From IMG/VR virus record IMGVR_UViG_3300002138_000032, positions 1 to 35,417 of that record: a stretch of DNA of 35,417 bases; one strand, 5' to 3'. Under the pieces are notes generated by a model that did not search any database, was not told the DNA's origin, and saw only the letters and a list, made by a program, of their open reading frames with translations. Position 1 is the stretch's first letter, and the number at the start of each line of letters is the position of its first letter. Shown here piece after piece: positions 14,007 to 21,547 of the stretch. The position numbers and the translations under genes were made by a program. The DNA comes from a virus.

Positions 14007-16846
14007 TGGCAGCAGAATCGATAGGATCAGTTTTTCTTGAGCTTCGGGCGGATGCTACGAAGCTGAAGGGCGATGTCGACAAGGCGCTCGCGTCCACGTC
14101 TAATTCGTTTAAGAAATTCGGGAGCCAGTTGCAATCGATCGGGGCAAAAATGACCGTGGGAATCACGGCTCCGATTGCAGCGATTGGAACCGGCATGATC
14201 AAGTCGGCGGCGGACTTCGAGAAGGGAATGCGTAACGTAAACTCGCTGCTCAATCTCCCGTCGGTCGGACTCAAGAAACTGTCCGCTGATATTCGGAAAG
14301 TAAGCAATGACCTGGGCGTCGATCTGGTCGGTCAGACTGAGGCGGCATACCAAGCGATATCGGCAGGAGTCAAAGAAAACGATCTCGGAAAGTTTCTGAC
14401 AGAGGCATCGAAAGATGCCATCGCAGGTGTTGCATCGACGACCGACGCCGTTGCCGTCCTGACGAAAACGATGGACGCTTACGGAGACAAGAGCGTGTCA
14501 GTCGAGACACTATCCGATCAGCTATTCGCGACCGTGAAAAATGGAGTCACGACGTTCGGAGAACTGGCGGCAGCTCTGCCTAACGTCGCGGGGCAAGCGG
14601 CAAGCCTGAATGTCGAGTCAAAGGAGCTGCTCGGATTGCTCGCCCGGACTACTAAGGTCGCTCCAACGACATCGGTAGCGGTTACGCGACTGGCGGCGAC
14701 GATGACCGCACTCAGTAAGCCGTCGAAAGACATGGCGGACTTGCTGGATAAGGCCGGAATCAAGTCGGTTGAGGCATCGATCAAAACGATCGGATTCGTC
14801 AATACCCTACTTAAGGTCACTGGCGCGGCGCGGGGAAGCAGCACGGCAATCGCGCAGGCATTCGGCAGCAACGAAGCGTTGCTATTCGTCAAGGATCTCA
14901 CTTCGAACACGGACAAATTCCGTGAACAGATCGACGCGGTTACGAATTCCCTCGGAGAGCGCGACAAGGCATTCGAGGAAAATAACAAGGGAATGCTCCG
15001 CTCGCTGGACACACTGAAAGCGAAAATGCAATCGTTCGCAACGGTGGCGTTTCTCGATTCCGGCGTGATTGATCAGATTACGAAATTCATCGGGAAAATC
15101 ACCGAACTTTCCGGGAAGCTGACGGAGATCAATCCAAAATTTATCCAATGGGGACTGGCGGCGGCAGCCGTAGCGGCATCGGTTGGGCCGCTCGTGGTCG
15201 GGGTTGGATTGATGACTTCGGCGATCGGGACTCTGCTCGGCATCGTAGGGGGCGCAAGCTCAGGCATGATCTTGGCCTTTGTATTGCTCGCGGGATCAGT
15301 CGCCGCTCTCACTCTCGCGATCGCTAAGGTTCCGATCGGCGAGATGGAAAGCGATTTTTCCAAGCTGAGGAAGGAGGAGGGGTTAGTCGTCGCCGTCACT
15401 GAAACGCTTGAGCAGACATTTTGGAAAATAGACAAAGCGATTAGGAGTGTGAAAATCGGCATTGCTGATTTAAGCGCGACATATAAAGAGTTTAAAGCTG
15501 GCGCTGGCGGATTCTTTGATGTTGGACCTAATCCACTAAATGGAGCATCCGGTGGGCCATTAGGCGATACTGGCAAGTTAAGGGCAGAAGCGGATTCATC
15601 GAGAGCGGAGGTTGATCGAATGATCGCCGAGATGGGCGCTGAGGACTGGCGGCGTGACCAAGAGGCGCAGAAACGTGCGGCAGATCGGGTAGCGGCGGGA
15701 ATAAAGAACTCGGGCCAAAACATTCAAGACCTCGGGGCAGGGATGAAGGGCATGATTCCTTTCCCTGGCGATCTACCGAATTACGATGGGCCATCTGACG
15801 GACTCCTCGCAAGCGGATCCGGAATAGATCCAGTAATGCAAGAGTCTCTTGACGCGGCAGCGGCAGAAGCCGCACGATTCAAGCGCGAGATGGAAGGCGT
15901 CGGCGAAGCAACAAGCGGAATCCCACCGATGCTGGAGCGCGTCAACCGAGAGCTGGAGACGATGCAACCTGAGCCGATCGGCAACTCGCTCGCAGGGATG
16001 AATGCAGAGATGCGCCAGTTCCAGGAGCAGCTCCAATGGATGGAGGTCGGCAGCGAGCCATTCGTAGCGACTCAAGAAAAGGTGGATCGGTTAGGGTTCG
16101 CAATCCAGCAAGTTGGGATCACGCACGAAAGCGCATTTTCCAAGATGCAGCGCAAGACCGCAGAGACAGCGCAATCTTTTCAGCGGCTCGCGAACGGTCT
16201 CGGGCAGAATCTCAGTCAGGTATTTCAGACAGGCGAATTCAAGGCCGACTCGTTCCTGAACACGATCAAGGCGCACTTCGCCGATCTCGCGGTCGAGAAT
16301 ATCAAGACGATGCTCGGATTGCAAAAAGGCACAGCCGACGGACTGACGGGCATGTCGAAACAATTCAGCGGCTGGTTTAAATGGCTCACGTCCGCATTCT
16401 CCGGGATCGGTTCATGGATCGGAAAAGTCCTCGGAGGCATCGGCTCGTGGGTCGGTTCGTTATTCAGCGGCGGATCATCGGGCGGAGGCGGAGGCGGAGG
16501 CGGATGGCTATCGGCTATCGGAAGCGTCGTCGGAATGATATTCGAAGGAGGCGGCTACACGGGCGACGGATCTCGGGCAGGCGGCATGGACGGCAAGGGC
16601 GGATTCCTGGCGATGATGCATCCTCAGGAAACCGTGATCGATCACACTAAGATGACCGCGCCAGTCGCCACGGGCGGCAGCGGCAGCAACGTCGTTGTCA
16701 ACCTGACGCAAAATTACGATCCTTCCCTAACGGAACCACAAGTGGCGTCCATGATCGAACAAAACGGCGCGTTGACCGTGGCCGGAATCTTCGAAGCTTT
16801 CCAATCTGGCGGAGGTGCCAGAAACATCCTACGCGGCGCACTCTAA
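14006..16846 (+). CDS. Tape measure protein
   Basis: This 946-residue protein sets tail length. It starts with SIGSVFLELRADATKLKGDV and the SFKKFGSQLQSIGAKMT-GIT block of TP901-type tape measures, then the conserved GQTEAAYQAISAGVKEND and FAALPNVAGQAA-like regions. A hydrophobic stretch around residues 380-440 (AAVAASVGPLVVGVGLMTSA) could insert in the host membrane. The C-terminal part has a GGGGGGGGW linker and a FEGGGYTGDGSR ... HPQETVIDHTKM module, typical of lambda gpH-type ends. The start overlaps the GT stop. Confidence 0.93.
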   Translation: MAAESIGSVFLELRADATKLKGDVDKALASTSNSFKKFGSQLQSIGAKMTVGITAPIAAIGTGMIKSAADFEKGMRNVNSLLNLPSVGLKKLSADIRKVSNDLGVDLVGQTEAAYQAISAGVKENDLGKFLTEASKDAIAGVASTTDAVAVLTKTMDAYGDKSVSVETLSDQLFATVKNGVTTFGELAAALPNVAGQAASLNVESKELLGLLARTTKVAPTTSVAVTRLAATMTALSKPSKDMADLLDKAGIKSVEASIKTIGFVNTLLKVTGAARGSSTAIAQAFGSNEALLFVKDLTSNTDKFREQIDAVTNSLGERDKAFEENNKGMLRSLDTLKAKMQSFATVAFLDSGVIDQITKFIGKITELSGKLTEINPKFIQWGLAAAAVAASVGPLVVGVGLMTSAIGTLLGIVGGASSGMILAFVLLAGSVAALTLAIAKVPIGEMESDFSKLRKEEGLVVAVTETLEQTFWKIDKAIRSVKIGIADLSATYKEFKAGAGGFFDVGPNPLNGASGGPLGDTGKLRAEADSSRAEVDRMIAEMGAEDWRRDQEAQKRAADRVAAGIKNSGQNIQDLGAGMKGMIPFPGDLPNYDGPSDGLLASGSGIDPVMQESLDAAAAEAARFKREMEGVGEATSGIPPMLERVNRELETMQPEPIGNSLAGMNAEMRQFQEQLQWMEVGSEPFVATQEKVDRLGFAIQQVGITHESAFSKMQRKTAETAQSFQRLANGLGQNLSQVFQTGEFKADSFLNTIKAHFADLAVENIKTMLGLQKGTADGLTGMSKQFSGWFKWLTSAFSGIGSWIGKVLGGIGSWVGSLFSGGSSGGGGGGGGWLSAIGSVVGMIFEGGGYTGDGSRAGGMDGKGGFLAMMHPQETVIDHTKMTAPVATGGSGSNVVVNLTQNYDPSLTEPQVASMIEQNGALTVAGIFEAFQSGGGARNILRGAL

Positions 16847-16849
16847 CAC

Positions 16850-19800
16850 ATGTTTACTCTACGACTCAAACTAGACTCCAGACTGCGAGAAGATCCGCTC
16901 GGGTTTTCCGACGGGCTGTTTTTCCACAACGGCGACGACCTGCGCTTTGAGCTTGGGCTTTTCCGCGACGGCGTAGTGGTCGATGATCTCACGCAGGTAG
17001 CCGTGCAACTCAAGAGCGCCAACGCAACGTCTGAGGATGCGGCGTGGTTTATCGAATACGACGAGAGCCCGTCGGCGGCGCTGACAGCTGCAACGTGGAA
17101 GGCTGGCGCGGCGGAGACGGCAACGGTTGACGTGGCGGCTATTGATACCAGCATTCCATCAGGTAATTATTTACTGACAATCTCGGCGACGACTAACAGC
17201 AGCAAGCATGAAACGTTTTATGCCGGACGCGTAATTGTGTCTGAATCCGGCTACGGGACATCGACAATCGACAATCCAGGTGCTCTGCTTTATTATGATG
17301 CGACTACGTCCGACGCCAGATACGTGCTTCGATCTGAAGTCGAGTTTATCTCGGTGCATGACAGGGCCACTTTAGATGCAGCCAACGCAAGTGAGGGGGC
17401 GGCTATATTAATAGTTGACACCATAGAGGTGACTACGGATTTAACAATTTCCGCAGATAAGAAAGTGGCAGTTTCGCCAAGCGGATCATTCGCGATTACC
17501 ACCGGCAAACTCACATTCCACGCAACGCCGGTTGGATGGGGAAGTGGCCAATGGGTATTTCATGGTAACAGCACCTCTAACGGGTACTCGACTCTAGGGA
17601 CAGGACTAACTCTTCCAAGGGGACGCAACAGCGCCACCCCAGGAGACGTGGAGGGCACGTTTGGATCTGTCCCACGCAGGCCAGAGTGGTTCGGAGCAGT
17701 CAAAGGACTCTCCACTTTCGACAACACTGATTCCATCGCTTCCGCCTTCAAGGCATCCGAGTGGACAGCATTCGCTCAGGCCGGTTACGATGACACTCAG
17801 AAGAACGCCTACACTCATGTAGTGTTCGGCACAGGCATCTACTACCACTCCCGGACTATCGACATCCTCGGATGCCAGTTCAACGCCACAGGAGAGGGGC
17901 GCTCAGGGTCAATCATCGAGGCATTCGCAACCTTCGACTACGCCAACTCGACTCCAGATGTGGTGGACTACCCACAAACATCATGGGTCAATGTCACAGC
18001 TGATGCCGCAACAGACACATTCACATCACCAGGGCACACCTTCTCAGACGGGGAGATGGTATGGATTCAGACGACAGGAACAGCTCTCCCCGCAGGACTG
18101 ACTCCACAGACCAATTACTGGGTGGTGGGGACAAGTCATGTCAACGGAACGCTGCAACTGAGCGCAACGGAAGGTGGTTCGGCAATCAACTTCACAAGCG
18201 CAGGCACCCTGACCGCAGCTGAGTCCCACCAGATCCGCCGCAAAATGTCCGTCTACTCTCAACTGCTATTCGGTGGTTGGGGAGGCGTCAATACTCAAGG
18301 CACACAGGCAGCACAACTGGGCTCCTTCGACAATCACTTCCGATTCCTCTACTTTAGGGCATCGTCGATGGCGGAATACTCGACATGCATTTTCGCACCG
18401 CACTACATCCAGGAAAACACAGAGATCGAGAACTGTTTATTTGGCGGGGGCACCGTAGCGCAGATCCTCCTCGGAGCGCGGGACCGGACTCAGCCAGACT
18501 GGTTCACGTCCAACGGTGTCAGGATCTCCCAGTGCGAGCTCTTCTCGATGGTTCGCACCGGCAAAGTGGTGATCGGATCTAACCTGCGATCAATCTCAGG
18601 CAGGTTCCTCGATGTCTCCAACTGCACGTGCATCGGAAGGGCCGATACTGCGTCATACACTGCGGCTTGCACCGTCTCAGGAGCAGTCCTAACAAGCGCA
18701 GATCATGGACTCTCCAATGGAGATCCAGTCTACCTGACCACCTCTGGCGCAATGTCTGGACTGGCCGCCAACACCATTTACTACGTGGTCAAGGCAACCG
18801 CCGATACCTTCTGCCTCTCGACTCGGATCAATGACACCAACTACATCGTGACGGATACGGGCAGCACTGGAGTGTCGTGGAACACATCAGCCGCCTGCCT
18901 GTCTTCAATCGACACGTCAAACCAGATCACCACAATCCGCGACACCCACATGGAGTCAGGAGTAGTCGGTATCCTCGTCAGCGACTCACTGGCAGGTGCT
19001 GTTAATACTGCCGCAACCGGAGGATCAGGAGGCTACAACGTCAACTTCGGAAAACTCAGCGCATGGCCACAAACCCCATACGGCACTCACCTGACAGTGC
19101 AGAACGTAGACTTCACCAACGATGTCGAAGAGGCTGCACTCAAACTCAACTACGACTCACAACGCGCGTCCGTCCACGTCGTCAACCTGTTCGCACAATA
19201 CAACATCGGACTAGGAACCTCTGCTCCACTGCTCCTGTGGGACGCTCCACGGGGCAGATCCAGCCACGGCATAGGCACTACCAACAAACGTCGCATCGTT
19301 GAATACTCCAGAGGATACAGCAGCGAGAATGCCAGTCCAGACGGAGTAACCGAGGGATACTACGTTAGCACTGCCCATGTCGATCTCATGGAGCCGCCCG
19401 TCTATAACGATCCCGAGCTTTTCGTAGGGCAACCCTACGTCGCATCAGGCGGATCAGTCAATATCAGCCTGGGGGCAAACCCAGCACTCCTCAACTCAAT
19501 CAGAGACTGTTGGGGATTGGCCGATCTAACGAACGAGGAAGCAGGGGCAGCGGGGAGTCTGACTAACATCGGCACAGTCATCTTCAGTGAAGATGGATCA
19601 GACGCGCCTACCAACACAGGACTCTACGCAGGAGGTGCGGGCGCAGAATTACTGCAAGACTCGAAACACCTCTACGCAACCGCAGGAGCAGCTCTCAACT
19701 ACGGGGACATCACCGGCGCCAACGAAGACTACGGCACATCATTCGCCTTCTCTGTCTGGTGCAAAATTCCAACGCTCGCCACAAGCGGCGCAAACAACAC

Positions 19801-20479
19801 TATCTGGAGTCGATCAGGTGCAGGAGTAGTAGCATCCACCTCTGTAGCATGGTCAACAGGGATCAAGATAGACGCTACAGCACACCCATTCAGCAACGGT
19901 CAAATCGTCAGAGTCAGCGGCACTGTGATTGCTCCATTCTTAGACACTACCCCATATGTGGTAGCTAATAAAGCAACCGACAACTTCGAGCTAACCGAGC
20001 TCGACGGCACTGCCGTCAGCGGAACCTACGGCGCATTCACCGCAGCAACTGTCGAGCTTATGTCAGGTTACGAAATGCTCTACAGCGGTGACAATTCGGA
20101 GATGATTTTTACGTTCAAACATCCTGGGGCAGAATTCGAAGCGTACTACGCCAACCCATTGGTAGATCCAATAGCAGGAGAGTGGACGTTCTACTACGGG
20201 GAATACAACGCTCAAAGCCGCGCCATCACTCTCCACAACGTCACTGGCAATAGCCGCAAAACTGTAACAGCGGTGGACGGGACGGGTACATTCACTGGAT
20301 TTAAACCTCTGATAGATGACTCCGTCCCACTCTACATCGGCACTCGCAAGAGCGATGGAGCATCCGATGGACTCTGCATGGTCGATGAACTCACGTTCTA
20401 CAACCGCATCCTCACGTTGGAGGAAGTCGCCTGGATTCACAATTGGGGGTCAGGAAGATCCTACTCTGAACACATCTAA
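16850..20479 (+). CDS. Large tail fibre with beta-helix, LamG-like domain and three modules
   Basis: The 1209-residue protein starts with a phage-attachment type domain (residues 1-155, FFHNGDDLRFELGLFRDGVV, ending LLYYDATTSDARYVLRSEVE). Residues about 160-860 have the repetitive strand pattern of a right-handed beta-helix (DTIEVTTDLTISADKKVAVS; SNCTCIG). Three copies of the HGL/GTGTHT module are at residues 379-462, 602-680 and 993-1071. The C-terminal 330 residues look like a concanavalin/LamG-type domain (SFAFSVWCKIPT ... VDELTFYNRILTLEEVAWIH), and the third module is inserted inside it. It is a likely receptor-binding or depolymerising fibre; catalytic residues are not evident. Codon choice in the middle looks different from that of the neighbours. 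Confidence 0.8.
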   Translation: MFTLRLKLDSRLREDPLGFSDGLFFHNGDDLRFELGLFRDGVVVDDLTQVAVQLKSANATSEDAAWFIEYDESPSAALTAATWKAGAAETATVDVAAIDTSIPSGNYLLTISATTNSSKHETFYAGRVIVSESGYGTSTIDNPGALLYYDATTSDARYVLRSEVEFISVHDRATLDAANASEGAAILIVDTIEVTTDLTISADKKVAVSPSGSFAITTGKLTFHATPVGWGSGQWVFHGNSTSNGYSTLGTGLTLPRGRNSATPGDVEGTFGSVPRRPEWFGAVKGLSTFDNTDSIASAFKASEWTAFAQAGYDDTQKNAYTHVVFGTGIYYHSRTIDILGCQFNATGEGRSGSIIEAFATFDYANSTPDVVDYPQTSWVNVTADAATDTFTSPGHTFSDGEMVWIQTTGTALPAGLTPQTNYWVVGTSHVNGTLQLSATEGGSAINFTSAGTLTAAESHQIRRKMSVYSQLLFGGWGGVNTQGTQAAQLGSFDNHFRFLYFRASSMAEYSTCIFAPHYIQENTEIENCLFGGGTVAQILLGARDRTQPDWFTSNGVRISQCELFSMVRTGKVVIGSNLRSISGRFLDVSNCTCIGRADTASYTAACTVSGAVLTSADHGLSNGDPVYLTTSGAMSGLAANTIYYVVKATADTFCLSTRINDTNYIVTDTGSTGVSWNTSAACLSSIDTSNQITTIRDTHMESGVVGILVSDSLAGAVNTAATGGSGGYNVNFGKLSAWPQTPYGTHLTVQNVDFTNDVEEAALKLNYDSQRASVHVVNLFAQYNIGLGTSAPLLLWDAPRGRSSHGIGTTNKRRIVEYSRGYSSENASPDGVTEGYYVSTAHVDLMEPPVYNDPELFVGQPYVASGGSVNISLGANPALLNSIRDCWGLADLTNEEAGAAGSLTNIGTVIFSEDGSDAPTNTGLYAGGAGAELLQDSKHLYATAGAALNYGDITGANEDYGTSFAFSVWCKIPTLATSGANNTIWSRSGAGVVASTSVAWSTGIKIDATAHPFSNGQIVRVSGTVIAPFLDTTPYVVANKATDNFELTELDGTAVSGTYGAFTAATVELMSGYEMLYSGDNSEMIFTFKHPGAEFEAYYANPLVDPIAGEWTFYYGEYNAQSRAITLHNVTGNSRKTVTAVDGTGTFTGFKPLIDDSVPLYIGTRKSDGASDGLCMVDELTFYNRILTLEEVAWIHNWGSGRSYSEHI
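17984..18235 (+). repeat. HGL/GTGTHT module copy 2 (fibre)
   Basis: GHTFSDGEMVWIQTTGTALP, AGLTPQTNYWVV, LQLSATEGGSAINF. The final GTGTHT is degenerate (TLTAAESHQI). Confidence 0.7.
18653..18889 (+). repeat. HGL/GTGTHT module copy 3 (fibre)
   Basis: DHGLSNGDPVYLTTSGAMSG, LAANTIYYVVKATADTFCLS, then TDTGSTGVSW. Close to the pattern except that LPAGL is MSGLA. Confidence 0.75.
19826..20062 (+). repeat. HGL/GTGTHT module copy 4 (fibre)
   Basis: AHPFSNGQIVRVSG, DTTPYVVANKATDNFELTEL, DGTAVSGTYGAFT. It is the most diverged fibre copy and interrupts a LamG-like domain. Confidence 0.6.
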
Positions 20480-21547
20480 ATGCCACTCGACTTTCCATCC
20501 ATCGGACTTTCCGAGATTCACTGGGCTCCATCGTCAGTCGTGGCGCTGCACCAGTCGCCCGTGACGTATGCTCAACAGGCCTATCGATGGCCAGGGCAGA
20601 TGCTCGCGTTCTCGGCCAAGCTGCCGCCAATGACGATGGATCAGGCCCGCGAGGTTCAGGCTTTTTTCCTGAGATGCAACGGCCCGGAAAATACGTTCTA
20701 CTTTCAGGATACTCCGCCCGGGCGCGAGCAGCTCGGGAACGCCAAGGCGGGCGGGATGATCGATAACGAATTGCAGGAATTTACGGCGGCGACTACGGAC
20801 ATTTGCACAGCGACCGCCCACGGATATGTGACTGGTGATCGTGTCAGGGTTCTCACGTCATCGATACTCCCTGCAGGGCTCGCGATCTCGACGGATTACT
20901 ACGTCCGCAAGATCAACGACGATACGTTTTATCTCTCCGAGCAGCTCGGCAGCGGTCAATCGTTTACATCCGTCGCCGCTACGGACATCATCACCAGCGC
21001 CGGGCACAATCGGCGCAATGGGGACATCGTTTATTTATTCGGGACGCTGGCAACGGGTTTAACGGCGAATACAGCCTACTACGTAATATCGCGGACAACC
21101 GACACATTCAAAGTCTCGACAACTCGCGGCGGGGCGGCGGTAAACATTTCAGCCGACGACGGCAGCGGGATGACGTGGAACACAACTCCCATCGTGGACA
21201 TCACCAGCACGGGCACGGGAACGCACACGATCGGCATCCGTCAAATAGGCGAGGCGGTCAACACTCGCGGATGGATTCCAGACGTGATCGACCTGTTTAA
21301 GGCTGGCGATTGGATCAGTATTAACGATCGATTGCGGCGCGTCACGGTGGACGTGGACAGCGACGCATCCGGTAAGGCAACATTGATCGTCTGGCCGCGC
21401 ATTAACGAGGCTTTCGATGACGGCACAGAGATCGACATAGGCGACGATGCGCGAGGCATATTCCGGCTATCATCAATCCCATCATGGACGCGGGACGTTT
21501 CGCGCCTCATCGTCGATCAGGAATTCTCAGCTTTTGAAGCTCTCTAA
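20480..21547 (+). CDS. Distal tail protein with nested module insertion
   Basis: The N-terminal 90 residues (VVALHQSPVTYAQQAYRWPG, LPPMTMDQAREVQAFFLRCN, ENTFYFQD) and the C-terminal 100 residues (RGWIPDVIDLFKAGDWISIN, LIVWPRINEAFDDGT, GIFRLSS) together make a distal-tail-type protein: the gW...llkaGDwI.i and WPrl..a..dG motifs are common to that group. Residues 98-252 are an insertion built of HGL/GTGTHT modules, placed just before the RGW strand. Within it one copy seems to sit inside another. The protein would link the tube to the tip complex. The 355-residue length is explained by the insertion. Confidence 0.78.
   Translation: MPLDFPSIGLSEIHWAPSSVVALHQSPVTYAQQAYRWPGQMLAFSAKLPPMTMDQAREVQAFFLRCNGPENTFYFQDTPPGREQLGNAKAGGMIDNELQEFTAATTDICTATAHGYVTGDRVRVLTSSILPAGLAISTDYYVRKINDDTFYLSEQLGSGQSFTSVAATDIITSAGHNRRNGDIVYLFGTLATGLTANTAYYVISRTTDTFKVSTTRGGAAVNISADDGSGMTWNTTPIVDITSTGTGTHTIGIRQIGEAVNTRGWIPDVIDLFKAGDWISINDRLRRVTVDVDSDASGKATLIVWPRINEAFDDGTEIDIGDDARGIFRLSSIPSWTRDVSRLIVDQEFSAFEAL
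20771..21235 (+). repeat. HGL/GTGTHT module copy 5, outer (distal tail)
   Basis: Residues 98-160 supply the start (TATAHGYVTGDRVRV, LPAGLAISTDYYV, DTFYLSEQLGSGQ) and residues 237-252 supply the missing end (PIVDITSTGTGTHTIG). The two halves are separated by copy 6. Confidence 0.7.
20960..21187 (+). repeat. HGL/GTGTHT module copy 6, nested (distal tail)
   Basis: Residues 161-236: SAGHNRRNGDIVYLFGTLAT, GLTANTAYYVISRTTDTFKV, GGAAVNISADDGSGMTW. It starts with the same FTSVAATDIIT lead-in (compare FTAVAATEVIT in the capsid copy), indicating a full module inserted into copy 5. Confidence 0.7.

Noticed and set aside
16482-16503. Poly-Gly codons in the tape measure gene as a mobile repeat
   Set aside because: It is a short run of GGA/GGC codons acting as a linker; similar to the run at 23158 but too short to indicate a shared element.
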